The notes under the pieces are model-generated. The model was not told the origin of the DNA, ran no database searches, and worked only from the letters and a program-made list of their open reading frames with translations. Below, piece after piece: positions 37,899-46,006 of a DNA stretch of 46,529 nt (position 1 is the stretch's first letter; each line of letters starts with the position of its first letter). This DNA comes from Aadella sp043822885 (GTDB lineage Bacteria; Omnitrophota; Gorgyraeia; Tantalellales; Tantalellaceae). Made by a program: the position numbers and the translations under genes. Where the stretch lies: assembly GCA_043822885.1 (NCBI GenBank), contig JBDRBI010000131.1, positions 1 through 46,529 on the forward strand, given 5' to 3'.

Positions 37899-38759
37899 CT
37901 ATTTTGACAAAGCCCGTTCATTTATTATTATCTCCGTTTTTTTTCTTAAGCTATCTAAAAGACCGTTAAATAAAACGCGTCTTTTTTTTGTTCTCAGTTT
38001 TGTCCTTATATCCTCTGTGACATTTACTATAGGCCTTAGTTCAGGCGGCCTTCTGTCCGTAAGTTTTATTATATGATATCCTAACGTAGTCTTAACTATA
38101 CCACTTATTTCATTAATTTCAAGTCCCGCACACGCATTTTCAAATTCCGGTATCAACTGTCCTTTCGGAAAATACCCTATGTCCCCTCCTCTTTGGGCCG
38201 TGGGGTCCACGGATTTTGCCTTTGCGATCTCTTCAAATCCTTCGCCGGACGAAAGATCCAAAAGTATCTCTTCCGCTTCTTTCCGAGTCGGCAGAAGAAT
38301 ATGCGATACCCTCATTATTTCCGGCGTCATATATTCCCCGCTGTTCTCTTCGTAATACTTTTCGGTCTCTTCGTCCGAGATCACGATCGCGTCATCCACC
38401 CGTTCTTTCAGAAGTCTCGCCACCAATATTTTTTTTCTGGCCTCCTCTATAACACCGCGAACTTCTTTATCCTTATGTAAGCCCTCTTTTAACGCCTCCT
38501 GATAAAGCAAGGTATCATTTACCAATTCCTCCAGATATTCTCCCTTTTTTTTTCTTACTATCTCCTGATACCTGAGAGGTAAATTGGATAACCTTTCTTC
38601 AAAATCCGTAAGACGTATGACCGTCCCGCCGATAGAAGCAAGTATAGTGTTTCCGTCTTTGCCTTTTCCGCATCCCGCAATGCTCAAACTCGTCAGCGCC
38701 ATGGCAACACATATGACAATAATATGCGTCATTGTTGCCGTATTTTTACGTAAATCCAT
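37899..38759 (-). CDS. Parvulin (PpiC-type) peptidyl-prolyl isomerase lipoprotein
   Basis: 286 residues with a lipoprotein signal (LTSLSIAGC). A SurA/PrsA-like N-terminal helical region follows (EEYLEELVNDTLLYQEALKEG-type helix around residues 65-100), then a parvulin domain (about 140-240: MRVSHILLPTRKEAEEIL, GEGFEEIAKAKSVDP, GGDIGYFPKGQLIPEFE, TTLGYHIIKLTD). It resembles PrsA and PpiD-like foldases, presumably anchored to the inner or outer membrane on the periplasmic side. It begins the foldase pair upstream of pdxA-rsmA, with 78 bp to mfd. A weak promoter (TTGTTG, 17 bp, TATCCT) may lie in that gap. Confidence 0.9.
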   Translation of the reverse strand: MDLRKNTATMTHIIVICVAMALTSLSIAGCGKGKDGNTILASIGGTVIRLTDFEERLSNLPLRYQEIVRKKKGEYLEELVNDTLLYQEALKEGLHKDKEVRGVIEEARKKILVARLLKERVDDAIVISDEETEKYYEENSGEYMTPEIMRVSHILLPTRKEAEEILLDLSSGEGFEEIAKAKSVDPTAQRGGDIGYFPKGQLIPEFENACAGLEINEISGIVKTTLGYHIIKLTDRRPPELRPIVNVTEDIRTKLRTKKRRVLFNGLLDSLRKKTEIIINERALSK

Positions 38760-38837
38760 GATGTCCGTTCATCTCCCCTCTTACTTACAGGATACCAGAT
38801 AATTTGCCTTTCAACAAGCCCTTTGCCGTATAAAATC

Positions 38838-40739
38838 TTACTTTTTGTTAACACTCTTTTTGGCCAGCATAATCTCCGTTTTTAGCAGCCGACAATAGAG
38901 GTCAAACCCTATTTGATCGATAAATCCGCTTTGTTCCATGCCCAGGATATTTCCCGCGCCCCGCATTTCCAGGTCTCTCATGGCTATTTTGAACCCGGAA
39001 CCCAGTTCCTGATACTTTTTTATAGCTTCTAAACGCTTACTCACTTCACGTGTTAGGGACGAAAACTCCCGAACCACTAAGTACGCAAAAGCCTTTCGGT
39101 CAAATCGGCCTATCCTTCCTCTCAGCTGATAAAGATCCGCCAATCCGAATTTATGCGCATCCTCTATTATCATAGTGTTTGCATTGGGAATATCTATCCC
39201 GGATTCAATAATAGTAGTGCACACCAGGACATCTATTTCTCCCTTAATGAATTTTAACATTGTCGCCTCAAGTGTTCTGGCGCTCATTTGTCCATGTCCG
39301 ACCATTATCCTCGCTTCCGGAACGAGCCGGCTCACGCGAGCCGCGATTTTATCTATCGTCTCGACCCTATTATGCACATAATAGACCTGTCCCTTTCTTC
39401 TTATTTCCCTTTCGATCGCCCCTTTTATGATATCTCCGTCATACTCAATAACTTCGGTATTAATGGGCATCCTTTCCGTTGGAGGCGTCTCTATCAAAGA
39501 AATATCTCTTCCACCCATGAGAGCTAAATACAATGTCCTTGGGATCGGTGTCGCGCTGAGAGTAAGTATATCCACATTTGTCCTGACCTTTTTTATCTTT
39601 TCTTTGTGCTTGACCCCGAATCTTTGCTCTTCATCCACGATAAGAAGCCCCAGGTCACAAAATTCTATATCATCCGAAAGCAGTCTATGAGTTCCTATGA
39701 CAATATCTATTTTTCCTTCTTTCAGTTCTTTGATAATGCCTTTTTGTTCGGTATAAGACCTGAAGCGGTTAAGCATTTCTATTTTTACGGGAAACTCTTT
39801 TAACCTTGTAGTAAAGGTTTCCGCGTGCTGCTCGGCCAAGATCGTTGTTGGAACAAGAAACGCTACCTGCTTGGAATCCATTACGGCTTTGAACGCCGCT
39901 CTGAGCGCTATTTCGGTTTTTCCGTATCCGACATCTCCGCACAAAAGACGATCCATAGGACGGATATGTTCCATATCCTTTTTAACTTCTTCGGTAACCT
40001 TTTCCTGATCCGGAGTTTCCTTATACGGGAAATTATCTTCCACTTCTTTCTGCCAATCAGTGTCTTTGCTGAACCCGAATCCCGGAGTGCTTTCTCTTTT
40101 TGCCTGTATTTCCAAAATTTCACGCACAGTACGCGCAATGCCTTTTGAAGCTCTATTTTTTGTCTCGCTCCATCCCTTTCCTTTTAAACTGTTGAGTTCC
40201 GGATGTTTTCTGTTGAAAGAGACATATCTTTGCAGCTTGTGAAGATCTGTACTCTCCGTATAAAGCCTATCCCCTCCCTTATACTCTATGACAAAATAGT
40301 CCTGGAGCTTTCCTTTACGTCTGTGATGCTGTCTGCCGAGATATCTGCCGATACCATAATCTATGTGAACAACAAAATCTCCGGGCTCTATATCCACAAA
40401 GGAATCAATAGGCTGCTCTCCCATAGGATCAAGTTCTTTTTGGGCTTTTTTGCGCCGCAAGGCCTCGATCGGAAGTATAATAACGCCTTTATGTTCGGTA
40501 ATGGTCTTAAACGATACGAGGTCCACGCTCTTAATAGAACGGACAATACCTTCTATGATCTCTATGCGTACCGGATACTCAAAGGTCACAGGATAGACCG
40601 TAAGGATCTCCCCCGCAATAGAATAATCGCCGCAAACCGACACTTTACGGCATCGGGTATAACCGTGTCTATCGAGGAAGGATACGGTCAGCTCCGGATC
40701 TATTTTTTCGTTAAAATATATTTTGAGTGAATCGAACAT
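38838..40739 (-). CDS. mfd: Transcription-repair coupling factor Mfd, short form
   Basis: Mfd is a RecG-like translocase that pushes stalled RNA polymerase forward and recruits UvrA. Here it is 633 residues instead of about 1100-1150. Residues 28-75 match only the last part of the UvrB-like module (GEILTVYPVTFEYPVRIE). The RNA-polymerase-interacting domain (113-185, DFVVHIDYGIGRYLG) and the translocase are complete: Walker A CGDVGYGKTE (267-276), DEEQRFG, SATPIPRTLY, QLRGRIGRF, and the relay region. The protein ends at about residue 633 without the C-terminal D7 domain. There is no room for D7 (78 bp to the next gene), and the 5' flank is repeat sequence with an in-frame stop. No ribosome site precedes the ATG. 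Confidence 0.93.
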   Translation of the reverse strand: MFDSLKIYFNEKIDPELTVSFLDRHGYTRCRKVSVCGDYSIAGEILTVYPVTFEYPVRIEIIEGIVRSIKSVDLVSFKTITEHKGVIILPIEALRRKKAQKELDPMGEQPIDSFVDIEPGDFVVHIDYGIGRYLGRQHHRRKGKLQDYFVIEYKGGDRLYTESTDLHKLQRYVSFNRKHPELNSLKGKGWSETKNRASKGIARTVREILEIQAKRESTPGFGFSKDTDWQKEVEDNFPYKETPDQEKVTEEVKKDMEHIRPMDRLLCGDVGYGKTEIALRAAFKAVMDSKQVAFLVPTTILAEQHAETFTTRLKEFPVKIEMLNRFRSYTEQKGIIKELKEGKIDIVIGTHRLLSDDIEFCDLGLLIVDEEQRFGVKHKEKIKKVRTNVDILTLSATPIPRTLYLALMGGRDISLIETPPTERMPINTEVIEYDGDIIKGAIEREIRRKGQVYYVHNRVETIDKIAARVSRLVPEARIMVGHGQMSARTLEATMLKFIKGEIDVLVCTTIIESGIDIPNANTMIIEDAHKFGLADLYQLRGRIGRFDRKAFAYLVVREFSSLTREVSKRLEAIKKYQELGSGFKIAMRDLEMRGAGNILGMEQSGFIDQIGFDLYCRLLKTEIMLAKKSVNKK

Positions 40740-40747
40740 GATTAGTA

Positions 40748-40800
40748 AACAGTTTAAAAGTTTAAAAGTTTAAAGGTCTGGATTGACCGATGTGCAAATG
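40748..40800 (+). repeat. Word array with core upstream of mfd
   Basis: AGTTTAAAAGTTTAAAAG words, then the core GATTGACCGATGTGCAAATG at 40781-40800. The core is identical over 19 bp to the one inside trmD. Confidence 0.75.
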
Positions 40801-40839
40801 TTATTGACCGTCAGTAAGTACGTCGAAATAATGCCAAAA

Positions 40840-41111
40840 GGCAGAAGACAAGGCCTTCCTTCACAAGTGGCATTTTTTTACGTTTTTTTTCTAACTTTTT
40901 AAAGGTGTTAAATGAACTCGCCATAAATAGAAGTTAGAAATTAGAGGATAGATGTTAGAGGAAAAGCGGCTCACTAATCTTGATCTATCTTCTAACTTCT
41001 CGCTTCTACCCTCTATATTTTCGGGCTCAGACAACATTTAACAATGATCCTTTAAAAAGTTATAAAAAAACTAAAATGCCACAATTGTTCCCTCAGGCCT
41101 TGTCTTATGCC
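40840..41111 (+). repeat. Long palindromic element, copy C, interrupted
   Basis: The ends GGCAGAAGACAAGGCCT (40840-40856) and 41095-41111 pair at 16 of 17 positions. GTGGCATTT, loop TTTTAC, GTTTTTTT pairs with AAAAAAAC, TA, AAATGCCAC. AACTTTTTAAAGG (40893-40905) pairs perfectly with 41049-41061. GTTAAATG pairs with CATTTAAC. The centre GAACTCGCC...TCGGGCTCAGACAAC is split by a 98-bp word array (40923-41020). It lies between argS and mfd. The 40801-40839 remainder shows nothing clear. Confidence 0.9.
40923..41020. repeat. Word array nested in palindromic element C
   Basis: TAGAAGTTAGAAATTAGAGG on the left and CTATCTTCTAACTTCTCGC on the right, an inverted pair. It sits exactly where copies A, B and D have a short apical loop, showing insertion or expansion of one repeat kind inside another. 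Confidence 0.85.
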
Positions 41112-41198
41112 TTCCCGAATTTACTCCGTATATGATCAAACCTACCCGCACGGGCTGCTGCACCACCATCTAACATTTTTATTGAAACTCTGGTGAAC

Positions 41199-41236
41199 GG
41201 CCTGCCCCCGTGCGTGTTTTCGAAGAAAACAACGGG
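41199..41236 (-). repeat. Short hairpin repeat CCCG..GTTTTCTTCGAAAAC..CGGG, copy 2
   Basis: On the minus strand CCCGTTGTTTTCTTCGAAAA then CACGCACGGGGGCAGGCC. It closely matches 44420-44459 and more distantly 5586-5626. It lies downstream of argS without a T tract. The rest of 41112-41273 shows no gene. Confidence 0.7.
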
Positions 41237-41273
41237 AGGGGGGGTGCCCCTTGGCTAGTAATCTTTATTTTTA

Positions 41274-42968
41274 CTACATCTTTTCGGGCAAGGTTATATT
41301 CAGCAGATTCAGCCCGTTAGAAAGAACAATGCGCGTGTTTTCTACAAGATAAAGCCTGGCCTTAGACAATCTTTTATCGTCTGAAATAACACGGCATTCG
41401 GTATAAAAAGAATGGAACAGCCGGGCAAGTTCATTCAGATATACTATCATCTTGTTGGGTTCCAATGTCTCGGCGCTTGACTGAACAGCAAAAGGAAACT
41501 CTGACAATTTCCTTATAAGGATCTTTTCTTCTTTTTCTTTTAAGAGAGAAACTTCTGTGCCGGCAAATATCCATTGTTTCCAGTGTTTGCGGCTGAATTT
41601 TTTAATACTGCAGATACGGGCATGAGCATACTGTATGTAAAAAACCGGGTTATCGGATGAACCTTTTTTCGCGAGTTCTATATCAAAATCCAGATGGCTG
41701 TCCAGTCTTCTGGAAAGAAAGAAAAATCTTGTAACATCACTTCCCAGTTCGTCCATTATTTCACGCAAACTTATGAACTCACCCTTGCGTGTGGACATTG
41801 AAATTGTTTCTTTTCCCCTTAACAGGGTGACCAGCTGCACGATAAGCACATTGAGACTGTTTTTATCATGTCCTAAAGCCTCCGCAGCGGCTTTCATTCT
41901 CGCGATATATCCATGATGATCCGGTCCAAGAATATCTATAAGCTCTGAATATCCTCGGCCATACTTATACAAATGATACGCGATATCGGGAGCAAGATAC
42001 GTGAATGAACCGTCACTTTTTATTACAACTCTATCCTTATCATCTCCGCTTCGAGTGGAAGCGAACCATACGGCTCCCTCATTTTCATAGATATATCCTT
42101 TCTCTCTCAGAAAACCTAACGCCTTTTCTACTCTATTTTCATTTTCTATCTTGGATTGCGGGGTCCATTCGTCAAAGCTAACCCCAAAATCTTTAAGATC
42201 GTCTTTTATCAGCCTCAAAATATGATCAACCGCATATTTTCTGAAAAACAAGCGAACCTTCGGGCTATCTTTTCTTAATTTCGCTCCTTTCTTTTTCTTT
42301 ATTTCTCTAGCTATCTCCGTTATGTACTCTCCCCTATACCCGTCTTCAGGCATAAGATCGTTCTCTCCCAAAAGATTTAAATACCGGACGCGGACAGATT
42401 CCCCCAAAAGATTTATCTGCCTGCCCATATCATTAAGATAATATTCGTTTGTGACTTTAAACCCGTTGAACCTGAGTATTCGGGAAAGGGCATCTCCTAT
42501 CGCGGCTTGTCGTCCATGAGCGACCGTAAGGGGACCCGTCGGATTCGCACTTACAAACTCCAGATTGATCTTCTTGGATCTATTTTTACCGGCTCTTCCG
42601 AAATCCTTACCTAATTTAGAAATTGACCGCAGCAGTCCGTGATAGTATACATCGGTTAATTTAAAGTTGATAAACCCGCCCGTAAGACCGACGTTTTCGA
42701 GAAATTCCTTTAGAGGAGTGCCTTTGATCTTTTCCTCAAAGATCGCTATTAGCTCTTTTCCTATAACAGCCGGCTGGTTTTTCACCTGAGAAGCCAACCT
42801 CATAGCAATATTTGAAGTGAGATCTCCGTGGCTTGGATCTCGGGTGATCTGTAATGAGACATCTATTTCTTCGGAGAAAGATATGTCAGGAAGATTCTTG
42901 AGGAAATACTCTTTGCAGGCATTTAAAAGAAACTCTTCGATCTGTTTTACTATGTCTTTTCCAAACAT
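41274..42968 (-). CDS. argS: Arginyl-tRNA synthetase
   Basis: Charges tRNA-Arg. About 564 residues from the ATG at 42968, where the family's N-terminal additional domain begins (FGKDIVKQIEEFLLNACKE); a GTG twelve codons earlier is possible. The class I signature region reads SANPTGPLTVAHGRQAA (HIGH variant TVAH). The second is MSTRKG, where KMSKS is expected in other synthetases, as is typical for ArgS. The DALR anticodon-binding domain ends with LFHSFYTECRVI and LNLLNITLPEKM. It overlaps rsfS by 19 bp and is last in the DUF5679-rsfS-argS series. Confidence 0.96.
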   Translation of the reverse strand: MFGKDIVKQIEEFLLNACKEYFLKNLPDISFSEEIDVSLQITRDPSHGDLTSNIAMRLASQVKNQPAVIGKELIAIFEEKIKGTPLKEFLENVGLTGGFINFKLTDVYYHGLLRSISKLGKDFGRAGKNRSKKINLEFVSANPTGPLTVAHGRQAAIGDALSRILRFNGFKVTNEYYLNDMGRQINLLGESVRVRYLNLLGENDLMPEDGYRGEYITEIAREIKKKKGAKLRKDSPKVRLFFRKYAVDHILRLIKDDLKDFGVSFDEWTPQSKIENENRVEKALGFLREKGYIYENEGAVWFASTRSGDDKDRVVIKSDGSFTYLAPDIAYHLYKYGRGYSELIDILGPDHHGYIARMKAAAEALGHDKNSLNVLIVQLVTLLRGKETISMSTRKGEFISLREIMDELGSDVTRFFFLSRRLDSHLDFDIELAKKGSSDNPVFYIQYAHARICSIKKFSRKHWKQWIFAGTEVSLLKEKEEKILIRKLSEFPFAVQSSAETLEPNKMIVYLNELARLFHSFYTECRVISDDKRLSKARLYLVENTRIVLSNGLNLLNITLPEKM

Positions 42969-43321
42969 TTGCCCACAAACTTTTCTGAAGGAGCCTCGGA
43001 CCACAGCCGTTCAAGACTGTAAAACTCTCTGACTCCTTTGTAAAAAACATGAACCACAACATCTTCGTAATCTAACAGGATCCACTCGGCGCCCTGTTTT
43101 CCTTCAATATGCAAAGGTGATATTTTTTCTTTCGACAAATCTTTGTGCAGCGCTTTTGAAATGGCACTGACCCTGCGTGAAGAACTGGCCGAGATAAGAA
43201 CGAACCAATCACACACCGTTGAGATGCCCTGCATATTCATCAAAACAATGTTCTCACCCTTTTTCTCCGATGCTATCCGCGCTATGATCTTGGCTTTATC
43301 CAAAGCTGTCAAATACTTCAC
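42950..43321 (-). CDS. rsfS: Ribosomal silencing factor RsfS
   Basis: Binds L14 of the large subunit and blocks subunit joining in starved cells. 123 residues; motifs are CDWFVLISASSSRRVSAIS, HIEGKQGAEWILLDYEDVVVHVF and REFYSLERLWSEA. The start is GTG with a poor ribosome site, 36 bp after the small zinc-protein gene. It often follows nadD; here a small gene and a promoter come between. It overlaps argS by 19 bp. Confidence 0.94.
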   Translation of the reverse strand: MKYLTALDKAKIIARIASEKKGENIVLMNMQGISTVCDWFVLISASSSRRVSAISKALHKDLSKEKISPLHIEGKQGAEWILLDYEDVVVHVFYKGVREFYSLERLWSEAPSEKFVGKCLEKT

Positions 43322-43357
43322 TTATGATCAGTATCTCTTTGATATCCTTAAGTCGGG

Positions 43358-43501
43358 TTATTTACCCAAGATCCTGTACATGCCAGTACCACAATCCGGA
43401 CATTTTCCTTTTGAGGCTTTTCTTCCGTTCTTCATTGTAACTTCCTGAGCGTCCTTCATTTCTTTCTTCGCTTTGCATTTTACACAATATCCTTCAGCCA
43501 T
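43358..43501 (-). CDS. Small zinc-ribbon protein, DUF5679 type, 47 aa
   Basis: A 47-codon gene with a strong ribosome site (AGGAGG, 7 nt before the ATG). The product has two CxxC-type pairs, YCVKCK (C6, C9) and KCPDCG (C34, C37), separated by a basic stretch with EVTMKNGRKASKG. This matches the DUF5679 family as I remember it: about 45-residue proteins with a YCVKC...MKNGR...CPxCG pattern. The function is unknown; a zinc ribbon of this size often binds RNA or protein. It has its own promoter about 100 bp upstream and leads rsfS and argS, two translation genes, which hints at a translation-related role. Confidence 0.88.
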   Translation of the reverse strand: MAEGYCVKCKAKKEMKDAQEVTMKNGRKASKGKCPDCGTGMYRILGK

Positions 43502-43598
43502 TGAGATCCTCCTCATGTTAATAGAAATGATAGCTTCAATCCAAACATCTTCCGTACTACTTCATCCTTTGAACAACACCCGCTCTAAACACTGGATA

Positions 43599-43626
43599 AG
43601 TTTATCATACCGCCACTAAAAGTCAA
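43599..43626 (-). promoter_or_regulatory. Promoter of the DUF5679-rsfS-argS unit
   Basis: On the minus strand TTGACT (43626-43621), a 16-bp spacer and TAAACT (43604-43599). The predicted leader is about 90 nt. Bases 43627-43705 contain a CCCCCTTCGGGGG hairpin and nothing else clear. Confidence 0.65.
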
Positions 43627-43705
43627 GCAATTCGTAATTCGCCTACCCCCGAAGGGGGGGGTAATTCATTCTCGGATGGTTAAGGTTTTAGGTAGAATTC
43701 AGATC

Positions 43706-43797
43706 GTAATCAGCTAGCCTGGTTTCTCGCTTCTATCTTCTCGCTTCTCACCTCTCGCTTCTGTTCTCTCTATGCACCATGCCCTATGCGCTATGCT
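43706..43797 (+). repeat. Word array (CTTCTCGCTTCTATC type) reaching into nadD
   Basis: TCTCGCTTCTATCTTCTCGC and CACCTCTCGCTTCTG words, then ATGCACCATGCCCTATGC. The nadD TAG codon and last residues lie in its edge. Confidence 0.75.
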
Positions 43798-44365
43798 GCA
43801 AGTAAAGTCCCTTATTCCTAATATATTCTACGGCGGCAGGTTTAAGCAAAAAATCTATAGGTTCTTTTTCTCTTATGCGGCGCCTGATCTCACTGGAAGA
43901 GATATCTGTTCGGGGAATATCCACTCGCGTTATTTTGTCCTCATAAGGTCCCGTTTTTCCGAAACCCGGTCGTGTTCCGACCACAAAAACGGTAAGATTC
44001 AGGATCTCTTCAATACCTTTCCATTCCGAAAGAGTTTCCAACGAATCAGATCCGATAATAAAAAAAAGTTCGGCATATTTCTCTTTGCCTCTGAAATGTT
44101 TGATCGTATCTATAGAGTATGAAGTCCCTTTAGCGTCGATCTCGTACGTGGATATCTCAAAACGTTTATCTCCCTCCAGGGACAGCCTAACAAGATTAAG
44201 CCTATCCGCGACAGAAATATCTCCTTCTAATTCTTTATGCGGAGGGATATATGCGGGTACAAAAATGACCTTTTCTAAGCCCAGCTTGAACCACGCTTCT
44301 TGAGCAAGTATAAGATGCCCCAGATGCACAGGATTAAATGTCCCCCCAAAAAGCCCGATCTTCAC
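43784..44365 (-). CDS. nadD: Nicotinate-nucleotide adenylyltransferase
   Basis: Makes deamido-NAD from nicotinate mononucleotide and ATP. About 193 residues from a GTG at 44365 with GGAGG 4 nt upstream; homology begins at KIGLFGGTFNPVHLGHL (the nucleotide-binding HxGH). The C-terminal ISSSEIRRRI motif is present. Upstream ATG codons in frame at 44401-44404 lack a ribosome site. It follows proA after a 368-bp repeat region and precedes the DUF5679-rsfS unit, close to the common proB-proA-nadD-rsfS order. Confidence 0.94.
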   Translation of the reverse strand: MKIGLFGGTFNPVHLGHLILAQEAWFKLGLEKVIFVPAYIPPHKELEGDISVADRLNLVRLSLEGDKRFEISTYEIDAKGTSYSIDTIKHFRGKEKYAELFFIIGSDSLETLSEWKGIEEILNLTVFVVGTRPGFGKTGPYEDKITRVDIPRTDISSSEIRRRIREKEPIDFLLKPAAVEYIRNKGLYLQHSA

Positions 44366-44419
44366 CTTGCCTCCATTAAAGCTCTCTAAGTCCCGTAACA
44401 TCAAAGTAGTCTTCAGTCA

Positions 44420-44459
44420 CCCCCGCTGTTTTCTTCGAAAACATGCAGCGGGACAGGCA
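44420..44459 (+). repeat. Short hairpin repeat CCCGCTG..GTTTTCTTCGAAAAC..CAGCGGG, copy 3
   Basis: CCCGCTG/CAGCGGG with inner GTTTTC/GAAAAC and a TTC-containing loop, followed by ACAGGCA. It matches 41199-41236 in opposite orientation. Confidence 0.7.
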
Positions 44460-44565
44460 GTCACCTAGTCACCAGTCTAGAAGTTAGAGGGTAGAAGATA
44501 GAAATTAGATTAAATCAGCTAAATGTTTTCTTTCTACCTTCTACCTTCAGTGAAATTCTGAAATT

Positions 44566-44595
44566 CTAACCAGGTTAGCTAGCTAACCTGGTTAG
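44566..44595. repeat. Perfect 30-bp palindrome
   Basis: CTAACCAGGTTAGCT followed by its exact complement, flanked by the imperfect outer repeats TGAAATTCT and AGAATTTCA. It lies at the centre of the proA-nadD array. Confidence 0.9.
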
Positions 44596-44733
44596 ATCTG
44601 TCAGGTTAGAATTTCATGCTATCTTCTCGTTTCTAACTTCCTTCTTCTACCTTCTATTCCCTGGTACCCCGATCCCTGGTGACTAGGTGCCCTGGTGACT
44701 GGTGACTTTTATCTCGCTTCTATCTTCTCCCTT

Positions 44734-45993
44734 CTACGTCCTGATCTGCCCATTCCCATGTATCACATACTTGTATGTCGTTAGTTCTTCCAGCCCCATA
44801 GGACCGCGCGCGTGCAAGCGGTCTGTCGATATCCCGATCTCGGCGCCTTTTCCGAACTGGGCGCCGTCAGTGAACCGTGTGGACGCGTTAACATACACCG
44901 CGGCGGAATCCACTTTGCTCAAAAATTCTTCCGCATGAACGGTATTTTCGGTTACTATGGCGTCTGAATGATGGGATCCGAATCTCTCTATATGCTTTAC
45001 AGCCTCTTCCAGGGAACTCACTACCCTTATATTCAGGATAAGATCCAGCCACTCGGTCCCAAAATCTTCATCATCCGCTTCTTCTGCCAGATCTCCCAAT
45101 ATTTTTATCGTTTCAGAACATCCTTTTAATCTGACCCCTGCCTTCGCGAACATTTCCCCGATATCGCCCAGAAATACTTCGGCTATTTTCTTATTTACAA
45201 GCATTGTCTCCATCGCGTTACAGACCCCGGGTCTCTGTACTTTGGCGTTAAAACATATTTTTTTTGCCATGTCGAGATCCGCTTCATCATCCACGTATAT
45301 GCTGCATATTCCTTTGTAATGTTTTATCACGGGGATCCTGCTTTTTTCGGATACTTCGTGTATTAAAGATTCGCCTCCGCGGGGCATGATCAGATCTATC
45401 CCGCCTCTGGCTTTCAGCATAGCGTCCACCAGATCCCGGCCGGTATTTTCTATAAGCAAAAAAGCTCCCTCATCCAGTCCGTGTTTGATAGCGGCCTTTT
45501 TAAGCGCTCCGCAAATAGCCTTATTGGAGTTTATGCTGCCGGATCCTCCTCTCAGGATCACGGCATTGCCTGATTTTAGACATAAAGATACACATTCCGC
45601 GGTTACATTAGGCCGGGCTTCGTATATGATACCGATAACGCCTATGGGAACCCTGATCTTTTCTATTAAAAGTCCGTTAGGTCTTTTGGTTTTTTCGATG
45701 ACAGAACCGACCGGATCCGGAAGACTCGCGACCTCTTTTATCATGGCGCGCATTCCGTCGATCCTTTTATTATCAAGCATTAAACGATCGATAAAAGCGG
45801 CGGATCTTTCCTCTTTTTTGGCTTCGCTAATGTCCTTTTCATTCGCCTTTTTAATTTCTTCTCTTGCGGCCTCCATCTCCTCCGCCATGGATAAAAGTAC
45901 TTCGTCTTTCTCCTCTTTACTCAAAAGACGTAAAGCATCCGCTCCCTTTCGCGCTTTTTCGGTTATACCTTTCATAATACCTTCGGCATTCAT
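44734..45993 (-). CDS. proA: Glutamate-5-semialdehyde dehydrogenase (gamma-glutamyl phosphate reductase)
   Basis: Reduces gamma-glutamyl phosphate with NADPH in proline synthesis. 419 residues, a normal length. Motifs are RVPIGVIGIIYEARPNVT, GNAVILRGGSGSINSNKAI, the catalytic cysteine region VQRPGVCNAMET, and RFTDGAQFGKGAEIGIST. Ribosome site GGAGGG, 4 nt before the ATG. It lies 13 bp downstream of proB. Its TAG stop lies within a repeat word. Confidence 0.96.
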   Translation of the reverse strand: MNAEGIMKGITEKARKGADALRLLSKEEKDEVLLSMAEEMEAAREEIKKANEKDISEAKKEERSAAFIDRLMLDNKRIDGMRAMIKEVASLPDPVGSVIEKTKRPNGLLIEKIRVPIGVIGIIYEARPNVTAECVSLCLKSGNAVILRGGSGSINSNKAICGALKKAAIKHGLDEGAFLLIENTGRDLVDAMLKARGGIDLIMPRGGESLIHEVSEKSRIPVIKHYKGICSIYVDDEADLDMAKKICFNAKVQRPGVCNAMETMLVNKKIAEVFLGDIGEMFAKAGVRLKGCSETIKILGDLAEEADDEDFGTEWLDLILNIRVVSSLEEAVKHIERFGSHHSDAIVTENTVHAEEFLSKVDSAAVYVNASTRFTDGAQFGKGAEIGISTDRLHARGPMGLEELTTYKYVIHGNGQIRT

Positions 45994-46006
45994 GTTCCCT
46001 CCGAGA

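Larger units (their letters stand above)
44404..44736. repeat. Word array between proA and nadD
   Basis: About 330 bp without a gene. The left half has GTCACCTAGTCACCAG, TAGAAGTTAGAGGGTAG and GATAGAAATTAG. The right half has TTCTCGTTTCTAACTTCC, TCTACCTTCTATTCC and CCTGGTGACTGGTGAC, its complement. In the middle lies a perfect 30-bp palindrome. The proA TAG codon is in the ACGTAGAAGG word. Confidence 0.85.

Noticed and set aside
38760..38837. A frameshifted remnant encoding the missing Mfd D7 domain
   Set aside because: Only 78 bp separate mfd from the next gene, far too little for a 150-residue domain.
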